DNA of 64,000 bases from Thioalkalivibrio sp. ALE14 (GCF_000376845.1 NZ_AQXY01000027.1:1-64000), one strand, 5' to 3'. Counted from the first letter of the stretch, positions 54,927-63,880 are shown. Notes: a model not told the origin generated them from the sequence alone. Numbers and translations are program-made.

Positions 54927-55682
54927 TCAGCGTCCGCGCGCCTCCAGTGGCAAGGGTTCGGGCTCCACGGGCACCTCGCCCAGAAGTCGCGTCTCGAAGT
55001 CCGTCAGCACACTGAATTCCACCCGCCGCGAAGCCCGGCGGTCCTCCTCACCCCGCTCGTCCAGCACGCGCCGCGAGGAGGACAGCCCCACCGCCGCCAC
55101 CCGCGACCGAAACCAGTCCGCCTCCTGCAGGGCATCCAGCTGATAGGCGTATTCCAGGACCGCGCGCGTGCGCCGCTGGCTGAGGTCCATGTTGCCGAAA
55201 TAGGCCTCCAGGGCATCATCGCTTCCCGCCCATTCGCTGGAGGTATGTCCCTCGATCCGGACCTCGCGGATCACCTCGGCAAAGGGCCGCAACTGCTCGG
55301 CATAGCGCGGCATAAAGTCCGCAAGGATCGTCTCGAAGCGCGGCCGGATTGTCGCCGAACTGCGCTCGAACAGGACCTCCGGCTCGCGGAAGCGCAGGGT
55401 CAGGCTGTCGCGATCCAGTTCCGCGTTCCAGCGCGGCAGATCCTCGCGAAACTCCTCCTCCAGCACCGAATAGATCGCGGCGCGCAGCGCGGCCGCCTCG
55501 TTGCGGACCTCGGTGTGGGCCGCGCTCTCGCGCTCCACCTGCACCATGTGCAGCAGGGCCAGGAACAGGAAGATCATCATCAGCGCGGCCATGAGGTCCG
55601 CCACCGCCAGCCAGTGCGAGCCCTGATCGGCCTCGCTCCCGCCACCCGGCCCTCGGCGGCGACGCGCGAGCCAGGCCAGCAT
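54927..55682 (-). CDS. MotB/ZorB-like membrane protein with OmpA-type peptidoglycan-binding domain
   Basis: 251 residues: basic cytoplasmic start, one membrane span (about 24-46) containing the motor-type aspartate D29 in HWLAVADLMAALMMIF, a helical linker and an OmpA/MotB-like domain (EVRIEGHTSSEWAGS, LSQRRTRAVLEYA, RRASRRVEFSV). With its partner it should form a proton- or sodium-driven stator-like complex anchored to peptidoglycan. The stop-start TGATG overlap couples it to the ZorA-like gene. Not MotB or ExbD/TolR by domain make-up; ZorB or a housekeeping relative fits best. Confidence 0.75.
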   Translation of the reverse strand: MLAWLARRRRGPGGGSEADQGSHWLAVADLMAALMMIFLFLALLHMVQVERESAAHTEVRNEAAALRAAIYSVLEEEFREDLPRWNAELDRDSLTLRFREPEVLFERSSATIRPRFETILADFMPRYAEQLRPFAEVIREVRIEGHTSSEWAGSDDALEAYFGNMDLSQRRTRAVLEYAYQLDALQEADWFRSRVAAVGLSSSRRVLDERGEEDRRASRRVEFSVLTDFETRLLGEVPVEPEPLPLEARGR

Positions 55683-56737
55683 CAGCTACGCCCGCCCGCG
55701 GATACGGCCGGAGCGGCGCGCTCGGCACCCCAGCGACCCTCGGCCGCATGGCCCGCCTGCACGGCGTTCTCGATACTCTCGAGCATCGCCTCCAGGCGGG
55801 CGTCCATCGCCGGGAAGGCCTCGGTGGCGCGGTCGCGCAGCGCCGCGATACTGCCCAGCAGCGCCTCCAGCTCCACCGTCTCCCGGCGCAGGCTCGACAG
55901 CGTCGATTCCTGGTCCTCCACGTGCCGGGTGATCTGCAGGGCCAGGCCGGTCATCCGCTCCAGGGTCTGCTCGGTTTGCTCCACCCCGGCCCGCGCCTGG
56001 TCGAACGCGCGGTGCAGGCCGTCCATCTGCTGACGGTACTGCTCCTGCCATTCCACCAGCCGGGCCACCGAGTCATCCAGACGCCGGAAGTTCTCGCCGA
56101 ACTGCTCGCCCAGGCGGCTGTTGAAGTCGTGGATCACCCGCTCCAGGGCCTCGACCAGGTGTCCGCTGCTCATCTCCGTGATGCGCTCGGCCATGCCGTC
56201 CAGGGTCCGGGTCAGTTCGCGGTGCTGCTGCTCCAAGCGGGCGTCCAGGCGCTGATCCAGCGCGCGCACCGCCTCGCCCACGGCGAGCGTGGCGTCGCGC
56301 TGCTGCGCCGCCAGTTCTGCGTCATGGGATGGCCCGCTCGCGGCGCCTGTGGGCGAGGGTTCGCTGGCTGATACCGGCGCCGGCGCGATCACCTGTACGA
56401 TCCGCAGCACGGCGGCCAGCAGGATGCCCACGATACTGGTCACGAAGGCCAGCTTGAGGCCCTCCAGCAGTGCAGGGATGCTGGCCTCGACGCGGCCGGC
56501 ATCGAAGTCCAGCAGGCCAATGGCAACCCCTAGAAAGGTCCCGAGGATCCCGAGGGTCGTCAGCAAGGTGGGCGCAGCCCCCTGAAAGGCCACCGCACGG
56601 CGCAGGACGGTGGCCGCCAGGCCCGCCAGGAACAGCCCGAACAGCAACAGCACGAACATACCAATAACCGTCAACGGACTGAGCCCCTGGAGCGTGGCCA
56701 GCAGGGCCTCGGCAATCCTGTCAAATATTCCGGTCAT
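55682..56737 (-). CDS. MotA/ZorA-like membrane protein with long coiled-coil tail
   Basis: 351 residues. Three membrane spans in the first 120 (IGMFVLLLFGLFLAGLA; LLTTLGILGTFLGVAIGL, the MotA/TolQ/ExbB-type pore motif; LAFVTSIVGILLAAVL), then about 190 residues of cytoplasmic coiled coil rich in Gln, Glu, Arg and Leu. This plan matches ZorA of the Zorya anti-phage system, although the tail here is shorter than in classical ZorA. No zorC, zorD or zorE neighbour is present. Start ATG behind AGGAGA. Confidence 0.72.
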   Translation of the reverse strand: MTGIFDRIAEALLATLQGLSPLTVIGMFVLLLFGLFLAGLAATVLRRAVAFQGAAPTLLTTLGILGTFLGVAIGLLDFDAGRVEASIPALLEGLKLAFVTSIVGILLAAVLRIVQVIAPAPVSASEPSPTGAASGPSHDAELAAQQRDATLAVGEAVRALDQRLDARLEQQHRELTRTLDGMAERITEMSSGHLVEALERVIHDFNSRLGEQFGENFRRLDDSVARLVEWQEQYRQQMDGLHRAFDQARAGVEQTEQTLERMTGLALQITRHVEDQESTLSSLRRETVELEALLGSIAALRDRATEAFPAMDARLEAMLESIENAVQAGHAAEGRWGAERAAPAVSAGGRS

Positions 56738-57026
56738 GTCTTCTCCTGCCGCACCGTGGGCGCTCTCGTGAATCGCTGCCCCTTTGCGAAGCAAGAAAGA
56801 AGCCAATCCAGAAGGGTCCGGGCATGCGCGGCGCTAGGTGGCGATCGACCAGTTTTTGACAGTTGCGGATTGGAGCCACCTCAACCAGGGCGCATGAGCG
56901 TCATTTTTCTGGCTATTCACGCTAACCACACGCCGCTTCTGGTGAAGCCCTGACAGTCCAGCTAGAAAAGAAGGCTAGCCTGCGCGTCAGCGCGTATCCG
57001 GCTTCTGCAAACGGAGGTACACCGAC
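56738..57026. other. Intergenic gap, divergent promoters expected
   Basis: 289 bp between the divergent ZorA-like and PhnD-like genes. A TTGACA hexamer lies at 56856-56861 on the plus strand but no good -10 follows at 16-18 bp. Otherwise nothing recognisable; the base composition is more A/T rich than its surroundings. A strong GGAGG site precedes the PhnD-like start. Confidence 0.4.
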
Positions 57027-57950
57027 ATGTCCAGGGCGCCACCGGGTCAACCACCGCTTCGGGCATCCCGCATCGCGCGGGCCATTGCCTGCTCCCTAGC
57101 TGTGACCCTTCTAACGCAGGTGCCCGCACATGGGTCCGAAGCACGTCTGCTCGGCATACAGCCATTTCTCAGCCCTCCAGCGCTCTTCGAGCGCTACGCG
57201 CCGCTACGCGACTGGCTGGCCGCACACATCGGTGAGCCGGTCCGAATCGAGTCAGCACGCACCCGCGACGCCTTCCATCGCAGGCTTGCGGCCGAGCGCT
57301 ACGACCTCGTCATCACCTCTCCACACGTGGTGCCCTTCCTGACAGAGGAGACAGGCTATCGCCCCGTGGCGGCCACACGCGACCGGCTGGCGATCGTGGT
57401 GGGCGTCAGGCCAGAAGCCCCGTTCACCCGTATGGAGGACCTGGCGGATGCGAGAATCGCGGCGCCCTTCGAGGAAAGCCTTGCTGCCGCTTTTCTGGAC
57501 CACACGCTCTCGAATGTCGCATGGCCGTACGGATCCGCACCACCAACCATTCGGCACCACCATCACCACACTGGCGCTACAAGCACGTTTATTCGCGGGG
57601 AAGCGGAAGCCTTGGTCCTCGTCACGGACGGGGATCTGATCACCCAGCCGCGTCTCGACGAAACGACGCAGATGCTCATGTCGCTCGGCGAGGGCACCCT
57701 GATTCGCGTGATTTCCCGCTCACCAAGCTTTCCGGGGATGACGCTCCTCGTCAACGAGGAGGTGCTGGTCAACTCACCGGGATTGAGAGAGCAGTTAACG
57801 CGCCTGCAGGAGACGCCTCAGGGACGGGAGGTACTCCAGAAAATCCGCCACCGGGGCTTTGTCGCGATCGAGGAGGGCGACTATCGACCTTTCCGCCCGG
57901 ATACCTTCGGCTGGGAACTCCCTTCCATGGGAGACGCAATGAATGACTGA
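57027..57950 (+). CDS. PhnD-like periplasmic binding protein (phosphate/phosphonate family)
   Basis: 307 residues with a signal peptide (ARAIACSLAVTLLTQVPAHG). The mature protein starts LLGIQPFLSPPALFERYAPL and has LAAERYDLVITSPHVVPFL, typical of the PhnD/SsuA/TauA-like fold. A run of five histidines (TIRHHHHHTGAT, about residues 176-180) sits where PhnD proteins have a ligand loop, which might bind metal. No ABC transporter genes follow; the next gene is a GGDEF-EAL protein 198 bp downstream. It may be a sensory binding protein for that protein. Confidence 0.8.
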   Translation: MSRAPPGQPPLRASRIARAIACSLAVTLLTQVPAHGSEARLLGIQPFLSPPALFERYAPLRDWLAAHIGEPVRIESARTRDAFHRRLAAERYDLVITSPHVVPFLTEETGYRPVAATRDRLAIVVGVRPEAPFTRMEDLADARIAAPFEESLAAAFLDHTLSNVAWPYGSAPPTIRHHHHHTGATSTFIRGEAEALVLVTDGDLITQPRLDETTQMLMSLGEGTLIRVISRSPSFPGMTLLVNEEVLVNSPGLREQLTRLQETPQGREVLQKIRHRGFVAIEEGDYRPFRPDTFGWELPSMGDAMND

Positions 57951-58148
57951 CCGGAGGATGTCTTGCGTTACCGCAATGGGCATCCTCAGGACAGTCCCGC
58001 TAGAATAACCGTGTTTGCATCATTTCCCGCTTAACCACCTACACTGGCGCGCATGCGACCCGGATCTCCCCCATGAATTTTGCCGACCCGGCCAAAAGCG
58101 TCCGTTCCTGTTCGCCGGCCGTCCCACTGCAGGGGTAAACGGTTCCGC

Positions 58149-60941
58149 ATGCGGCTGAATTTCGCCTGGCAGATCATTATCGGCACCGTCGCGATCCAGG
58201 TCGCGATGGTGGCGGTGCTGATGTTCAGTGGCCTCTCCCAGGTCCAGCAGAACCAGTCCCAGATGCTCGAGCGCTTCGCCGAGCAGCAGGGTCGTCTGCT
58301 GTCCAGTGCCCTGACCCCGGGGCTTGCCTATGCCGACCCGACCATGCTGCAGGACCTCCTGGAGCTGGTCGCGGACGACTCCCACGTCCTCTATGCCGTG
58401 GTGCTCGACGCCCAGGATCGGACGATGGCCTCGGTGGGCATTTCGCCGGCGGCGATCACCGAACGCGCCAGAGGCATCCGCACCACGCCCGGCCAGATCG
58501 AAATCCTCCGCGAGATCGAGCTCGCCGGACAGCCCCTGGGTACCCTGGCAGTGGGGTATTCCACCGACGCGATCGACGCGCTCTCCGCCAACCTGCTGGA
58601 GCGCAACGTCCTTCTCGCCCTTGCGGTCCTGCTGCTGTCGACGGTCGCCGCGATCGTCTTCAGCCTGGTCATTACCCGCCGCCTGCGCCTGCTGAACCAG
58701 GGCGGCAAGGCCCTGCAGGGGGGGCGCCTGGACCACCGTATCCCGGTGCGTTCGAACGATGAATTCGGAGATCTGGCGCATACCTTCAATGACGTCGCCA
58801 CCCACCTGGGTTCCACTCAGGCTACCCTGGAGCAGCAGAACCAGCAGCTCAACCGCTCAGTCGCGCGCCTGGAATCCATGCTGGGCGGCGCCAACGCCAT
58901 TCTGTGGGAGGCCGACCCGGCAAGCCATGAATGGGAGTTTGTAGCCGGCGACACCCGCCGCCTGCTCGGCTTCCCCGCCCGCAACCTCGGCCGCGGCGAG
59001 CTACGGGCCCGGCACATCCACCCGAGCGACCTGCCACGAGTCCAGGCAGCCGCCCGTGAGAGCCGCGAACAGCCGCGCACGGTGGACTACCGCTTTGCCC
59101 ATCGCGACGGACAGTGGATCTGGCTGCGCGACATCCTTTCCTGGGCGACAGACGCCGACGGTCGCGAGAATTTGCGCGGGCTCACGCTGGACATTACCGC
59201 TCATCGCCGGACCACCGATGCCCTCGCCGAAAGCGAGAATCGCTATCGAGACGTGGTCGACCACATCTCCGAGGTAATCTTCCGGACCGACGCGGATGGG
59301 CGCTGGACCCTGCTGAACCCGGCCTGGGAACACCTCACCGGCTTCACCGTGGAAGAGAGCCTGGGCCGGGCAATGTGCGATTTCGTCGCCCCCGAAGACC
59401 ACGACGACGCGCGCAGCTTCTGCGCCACGCTGCTGGACGGTGGCTCACATGCCCAGTCGGAGGAGATCCGCCTGCGCACCCGCGACGGGGCCATCCGCTG
59501 GGTCAGCGTCTACGCCAGTGCCCGCTTCGACGACCAAGGGCAGATCATGGCGACGTTCGGAACCATGACGGACATCTCCGACCGCAAACAGGCTGAAGAC
59601 GAGATCCGCCGACTCGCCTTCTTCGATGGCCTGACGCACCTGCCAAACAGGACGCTGCTTCACGACCGGCTCGGTCAGACGCTCGGCAACACCGAGCGCT
59701 CCCATCTGCACGGCGCGCTGCTGTTCATCGATCTCGACAACTTCAAGGACATCAACGACACCCTCGGGCACGCAGTCGGCGACGACCTGTTGCGGCAGGT
59801 CGCCGAGCGCATGCAGGACTCGGTGCGCGAGGCGGACACCCTGGCCCGACTGGGTGGTGACGAGTTCGTCGTCATCCTCAACGATCTCCATCCGGACCCG
59901 GCACGCGCGGCGACGCAGGCCGAGGCCGTGGGGCGCAAGCTCATCGACCTGCTGCGCGATCCCTTCGAACTCGCCGGCCAGAAGCGCCATGTCACGCCGA
60001 GTATCGGGGCAACCCTGTTCAGCGGCCGCAGCCTCGGTGTGGAAGAGATCCTGAAGCAGGCGGACCTCGCGATGTATCGCGCCAAGAACGCCGGCCGCAA
60101 CACCGTGCGCTTCTACGACCCCGACCTGCACCGCGCCGTCGAGGCCCGCTTCGAACTGGAAAGCGAGCTGCGCCACGCCCTCGACAACAACGACTTCAAC
60201 GTGCACTACCAGCCGCAGGTGGACGCCTCCGGCCGCGTCATCGGCGCAGAGCTCCTGCTGCGCTGGATGCACGCCACCCGCGGGGCGGTTTCGCCCGGCG
60301 AATTCATCCCGGTCGCCGAACAGACCGGGCTGATCGTCCCGATCGGGCGCAAGGTGCTGCGCGCGGCCTGCCAGCAGCTCGCCACCTGGCAGCACCAACC
60401 GGCGTTCCGCAACCTGACGCTAGCGGTTAACGTCAGTGCCCGACAGTTCCGTCACCGCCACTTCGTGCGCGATCTGGCCAGAATTCTCGAGGAGACGGGC
60501 GCTCCAGGGGAGCGCCTGAAGCTGGAACTGACCGAGAGCATGCTGCTGGATAACGTGGAAACGGTGATCGCCCACATCGAGGAGCTGCGCACCCTGGGGA
60601 TCGAGTTCTCCCTGGACGATTTCGGGACCGGATACTCTTCGCTGGCCTACCTCAAACGCCTGCCGCTGGCGCAACTCAAAATCGACCAGTCCTTCGTGCG
60701 TGATGTCCTGGACGATCCGAACGATGCCGCGATCGCCCAGATGGTGGTCAACCTGGCGCACACACTGGATCTGGAAGTCATTGCCGAGGGTGTGGAAAAC
60801 GACCAGCAGCGCGCCTTCCTCTTCGGCCTCGGCTGCCGCCACTTCCAGGGCTACCTCTACGGCCACCCCGACACCCTGGCGGAAATGGAGGCGCGGGTAC
60901 TTCACCAGACCGGCAACGATCAGCCCGCGGCCCGGCACTAA
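58149..60941 (+). CDS. Membrane HAMP-PAS-PAS-GGDEF-EAL c-di-GMP protein
   Basis: 930 residues: membrane span 8-28, periplasmic sensor to about 158, second span (NVLLALAVLLLSTVAAIVFS), HAMP, PAS about 242-354, PAS about 364-480, GGDEF 487-657, EAL 660-917. The cyclase site LGGDEF and the inhibitory site READ five residues before it are intact. The EAL signature reads ELL, but the catalytic Glu and DDFGTGYSSLAYLKRLP, with other metal ligands (NVSARQF, ELTESML), remain, so phosphodiesterase activity is plausible. Both or either activity may operate. ATG chosen on the first basic-plus-hydrophobic N-terminus; the ribosome site is poor. Confidence 0.9.
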   Translation: MRLNFAWQIIIGTVAIQVAMVAVLMFSGLSQVQQNQSQMLERFAEQQGRLLSSALTPGLAYADPTMLQDLLELVADDSHVLYAVVLDAQDRTMASVGISPAAITERARGIRTTPGQIEILREIELAGQPLGTLAVGYSTDAIDALSANLLERNVLLALAVLLLSTVAAIVFSLVITRRLRLLNQGGKALQGGRLDHRIPVRSNDEFGDLAHTFNDVATHLGSTQATLEQQNQQLNRSVARLESMLGGANAILWEADPASHEWEFVAGDTRRLLGFPARNLGRGELRARHIHPSDLPRVQAAARESREQPRTVDYRFAHRDGQWIWLRDILSWATDADGRENLRGLTLDITAHRRTTDALAESENRYRDVVDHISEVIFRTDADGRWTLLNPAWEHLTGFTVEESLGRAMCDFVAPEDHDDARSFCATLLDGGSHAQSEEIRLRTRDGAIRWVSVYASARFDDQGQIMATFGTMTDISDRKQAEDEIRRLAFFDGLTHLPNRTLLHDRLGQTLGNTERSHLHGALLFIDLDNFKDINDTLGHAVGDDLLRQVAERMQDSVREADTLARLGGDEFVVILNDLHPDPARAATQAEAVGRKLIDLLRDPFELAGQKRHVTPSIGATLFSGRSLGVEEILKQADLAMYRAKNAGRNTVRFYDPDLHRAVEARFELESELRHALDNNDFNVHYQPQVDASGRVIGAELLLRWMHATRGAVSPGEFIPVAEQTGLIVPIGRKVLRAACQQLATWQHQPAFRNLTLAVNVSARQFRHRHFVRDLARILEETGAPGERLKLELTESMLLDNVETVIAHIEELRTLGIEFSLDDFGTGYSSLAYLKRLPLAQLKIDQSFVRDVLDDPNDAAIAQMVVNLAHTLDLEVIAEGVENDQQRAFLFGLGCRHFQGYLYGHPDTLAEMEARVLHQTGNDQPAARH

Positions 60942-60944
60942 CCT

Positions 60945-61004
60945 TTCGTATTAATCGAATCATGTAGGGTGTTTTTCGGGATTTTCATTCGTATAAATCG
61001 GATC
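60945..61004 (+). promoter_or_regulatory. Paired direct repeats upstream of wrbA (probable operators)
   Basis: TTCGTATTAATCGAATC (60945-60961) and TTCGTATAAATCGGATC (60988-61004) are near-identical, with starts 43 bp apart, about four helical turns. Each is itself a near palindrome (TTCG ... CGAA). The arrangement resembles paired LysR-type binding sites. wrbA begins 45 bp after the second copy. Confidence 0.65.
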
Positions 61005-61048
61005 TAGGCTAGCGGGTATTCAAATCTGACAAACGAGGCACGTCGACC

Positions 61049-61669
61049 ATGAATACCAAGATCCTGATCCTGTACTACTCCACCTGGGGCCACATCGAGC
61101 AGATGGCGGAGGCCGTGGCCCGGGGGGCCCGCGAAGTCCCGGATACCGAGGTCACGATCAAGCGCGTCCCGGAACTGATGCCGGACGAGGTAGCCCGCAA
61201 CGCCGGCGCCAAGCTTGACCAGGCCGCACCCATCGCGAAGCCGGAGGAACTGGCGGACTACGACGCCATCATCATCGGCACCCCGACCCGCTTCGGCCGC
61301 ATGGCCGCCCAGATGGCCAACTTCCTCGACCAGACCGGCGCCCTGTGGTTCGGCGACAAGCTGGTCGGCAAGGTCGGCAGCGTGTTCGGCTCCACCGCCT
61401 CGCAGCACGGTGGTCAGGAGACCACGCTGATCTCCACCATCGTCAACCTGCTGCACTTCGGCATGACCGTGGTTGGACTGCCCTACACCGAAAAGCGCAT
61501 GCTCGACGTCAGCGAGGTCTCCGGCGGCACGCCCTACGGTGCGACCACGCTGGCCGCCGGCGACGGCTCGCGCCAGCCGAGCGAGAACGAACTCGGCATG
61601 GCCGCCTCGCAGGGTCGCCACGTGGCCGAAGTCGCACGAGCCCAGCGCCTGGGACGCCAGGCGGGCTGA
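61049..61669 (+). CDS. wrbA: NAD(P)H:quinone oxidoreductase WrbA
   Basis: 206 residues, flavodoxin-like. The FMN phosphate loop is [39 protein letters not shown] and [13 protein letters not shown] complete the WrbA signature. Two-electron reduction of quinones protects from redox cycling. Followed by doxX after 130 bp containing a CCACTGGC/GCCAGTGG stem-loop; both are probably controlled by the repeats upstream. Confidence 0.95.
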   Translation: MNTKILILYYSTWGHIEQMAEAVARGAREVPDTEVTIKRVPELMPDEVARNAGAKLDQAAPIAKPEELADYDAIIIGTPTRFGRMAAQMANFLDQTGALWFGDKLVGKVGSVFGSTASQHGGQETTLISTIVNLLHFGMTVVGLPYTEKRMLDVSEVSGGTPYGATTLAAGDGSRQPSENELGMAASQGRHVAEVARAQRLGRQAG

Positions 61670-61799
61670 ACCGAGCGATCCACTGGCAGGTGAGTGTCCT
61701 TTACCTCGCCCGCCAGTGGCCCACGCCAAACCCGGCACGGGGTCGTTTCCCCCGTCACCACGCGGGGCCGACCCGCTTCACTACAAGGAGAGTATCGAC

Positions 61800-62192
61800 A
61801 TGGACCACACCCTCGACGACAGCGGCAAGCTCGTCCTGCGCCTGGCGCTCGGCATCATGATCCTGCTGCACGGCATCGCCAAGATCACCGGCGGTATCAG
61901 CGGCATCGAAGGCATGCTCGCGAACGCCGGGCTCCCGACCCTCCTCGCCTACGGTGTCTACATCGGCGAGATCCTCGCTCCGATCCTCATCATCATCGGT
62001 TTGTACTCGCGCATTGGCGCGGTGATCATTGCCATCAACATGGTCTTCGCCATCTTCCTGGCACATGCCAATGAGGTCTTCCAGCTCACCGGCCATGGCG
62101 GCTGGGCCCTCGAGCTGCAGGGCATGTTCCTGTTCGCGGCCATCGCCCTCGCCCTGACCGGCCCCGGCCGTTTCGCGATCAACCGCCTGTAA
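61800..62192 (+). CDS. DoxX family membrane protein
   Basis: 130 residues with four membrane spans. LVLRLALGIMILLHGIAKI at the start and YIGEILAPILIIIGLYSRIGA are characteristic of DoxX/SURF4-like proteins. These often accompany quinone or thiol redox genes, consistent with wrbA upstream. Start ATG behind AAGGAGA. A terminator hairpin follows. Confidence 0.92.
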   Translation: MDHTLDDSGKLVLRLALGIMILLHGIAKITGGISGIEGMLANAGLPTLLAYGVYIGEILAPILIIIGLYSRIGAVIIAINMVFAIFLAHANEVFQLTGHGGWALELQGMFLFAAIALALTGPGRFAINRL

Positions 62193-62207
62193 TTCCGGGC
62201 ACCACCC

Positions 62208-62231
62208 GGGGCGGCGCAATGCCGCCCCTTT
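62208..62231 (+). terminator. Terminator after doxX
   Basis: GGGGCGGC and GCCGCCCC around GCAAT, followed by TTT. It lies 16 nt after the doxX stop and would separate the wrbA-doxX unit from the mtaD gene. Confidence 0.7.
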
Positions 62232-62277
62232 CAGGTACCATGCGCGACCTCCACCCCCCCCGCGCAGACCGTCCGCC

Positions 62278-63612
62278 ATGAGCCATGCCCAGACGCTGAT
62301 CCTCGCAGCCCCCCAGATCCTTCCCGTGGTCCCCCGCAACACCCTACTGCAAGACCATGCACTGGTGATCCGGGACGGCATCATCCAGGCGATCGAGCCC
62401 CGGGAAACCGCCCGTGCCAACCACCCCGACGCCGAATACCGCGAGCACCCCGGGCAGGTCCTGATCCCCGGCCTGATCAACGCCCATACGCACTCCGGCA
62501 TGAGCCTGTTACGCGGTATCGGCAGCGACCACACGCTGATGGACTGGCTGAAGCGCTACATCTGGCCCGCCGAAGGCAAGCTGCTGTCGCCGGAGTTCGT
62601 GCGCGCCGGCACCCGGCTCTCCGTCGCGGAGATGCTGCGCGGCGGCACCACCTGCTTCAGCGACATGTACCTGTTCGTGGAGGATGCCGCGCGGGTGGTT
62701 GACGAGACCGGCATCCGAGCCTCGCTGGGGCTGACTGTATTCGATTTCCCCACCCCCTGGGCGAGCACCGCAGACGAATACTTCCAGCGCGGGGCCGATG
62801 TCGTGGCGGCCTGGGGCGAGCATGACCGGATCACCTTCAATGTGGCTCCGCACGCGCCCTACACCGTTGGCGACGCGAGCCTGGAACGCGTCGCCGAACG
62901 GGCCCGCGAGCTGAACGCGCCCATCCACATGCACGTCCACGAGACGGCCAGCGAGGTCGCCGACGCCCTGCGCGATCAGGGCGAACGGCCCCTGGCGCGC
63001 CTCGCCCGTCTGGGCATGCTGGATCAGCCCTTCATCGCGGTGCACATGACCCAGGTCGATGACGACGACCTCGGCCTGCTGCACGGGCGCCCGGTGTCCA
63101 TTGCCCACTGCCCGGAGTCCAACCTGAAGCTGGCATCGGGATTCTGCCCGGTCACGCGCCTCCAGGAGGCCGGTATCAACGTCGCCCTGGGCACCGACGG
63201 GACCGCCTCCAACAACGACCTCGACATGATCGGCGAGATGCGCACCGCCGCCCTGCTCGCGAAGGGCGTCAGCGGCGATGCCGCAGCCCTGCCTGCTGCC
63301 TCGGCTCTGGAGATGGCGACCCTGGGAAGCGCCCGGGCCCTGGGCCTGGATGGCCGCATCGGGTCACTGGAGCCCGGCAAGCAGGCGGACGTGGTCGCCG
63401 TGGACCTGCAGGCCCTGGAGCTGCTGCCGGCACACGACCCTAGCGCCCAGATTGTGTACGCCGCCACGCGCGAGGCGGTGCGCGACGTCTACGTGGCCGG
63501 ACGACCGTTGCTCCGCGACCGCGAACTGCTTACGCTGGACCCGCAGGATCTCCGCGCCGAGGCCGATTACTGGCGCCTCCGGGTGCTGGAAACCCAGCAG
63601 CCCACTGCCTGA
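62278..63612 (+). CDS. mtaD: TRZ/ATZ family amidohydrolase, probable 5'-methylthioadenosine/SAH deaminase
   Basis: 444 residues of the amidohydrolase superfamily. Metal motifs are INAHTHSGM, the histidine in PHAPYTVGD, HMHVHETASEV and GTDGTASNNDLDM; AHCPESNLKLASG is typical of MTA/SAH deaminases. In gammaproteobacteria this gene commonly precedes ubiG. Here a MITE-like element lies between the two, and the A of its TGA stop is the first base of the element, so the last residues could be altered by the insertion. Confidence 0.88.
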   Translation: MSHAQTLILAAPQILPVVPRNTLLQDHALVIRDGIIQAIEPRETARANHPDAEYREHPGQVLIPGLINAHTHSGMSLLRGIGSDHTLMDWLKRYIWPAEGKLLSPEFVRAGTRLSVAEMLRGGTTCFSDMYLFVEDAARVVDETGIRASLGLTVFDFPTPWASTADEYFQRGADVVAAWGEHDRITFNVAPHAPYTVGDASLERVAERARELNAPIHMHVHETASEVADALRDQGERPLARLARLGMLDQPFIAVHMTQVDDDDLGLLHGRPVSIAHCPESNLKLASGFCPVTRLQEAGINVALGTDGTASNNDLDMIGEMRTAALLAKGVSGDAAALPAASALEMATLGSARALGLDGRIGSLEPGKQADVVAVDLQALELLPAHDPSAQIVYAATREAVRDVYVAGRPLLRDRELLTLDPQDLRAEADYWRLRVLETQQPTA

Positions 63613-63880
63613 GGGAAACACTGATCAATGTACACGCTCGCGTTGGTACCCCAGGTTTTCCAAGACAAGGCGCGGTGCGCAGCCGATAGTTGTTCTACCG
63701 GCAAGGGCCGCAACGCAGGATCGGGGAACCTGGGGTGCCAACCCCGAGGGGCTCGGCCGCTTTTGCGCGCGCACGGCGTTGCGGCTCCCTTGTGCAGAAT
63801 GACTGCACGGCAGTCACCGCGCCTTGTTCGCACGCAACAGCGACTCGAGCGCGAACGTGTACATTAATCAGTGTTTCCCT
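63612..63880. mobile_element. MITE-like palindromic element, copy B (between mtaD and ubiG)
   Basis: 269 bp with termini AGGGAAACACTGATCAATGT and ATTAATCAGTGTTTCCCT. ACAAGGCGCGGTG lies at 63665-63677 and as its reverse complement at 63815-63827, each 53 nt from the nearer end, exactly as in copy A. Relative to copy A this copy is reversed. Short frames conserved between copies (for example starting MYTLALVPQV) span the whole palindrome and look like by-products of the repeat. Confidence 0.87.

Noticed and set aside
54927-56737. A complete Zorya defence system
   Set aside because: Only the ZorA/ZorB-like pair is present; flanks are glnD and a binding-protein gene, with no ZorC, ZorD or ZorE homologue.
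63628-63867. Short frames in the MITE-like elements (MYTLALVPQV... and MRTRRGDCRAVIL...), conserved between copies
   Set aside because: They span the palindromic arms on both strands and run in several frames; conservation is explained by the repeat itself. No ribosome site or domain.
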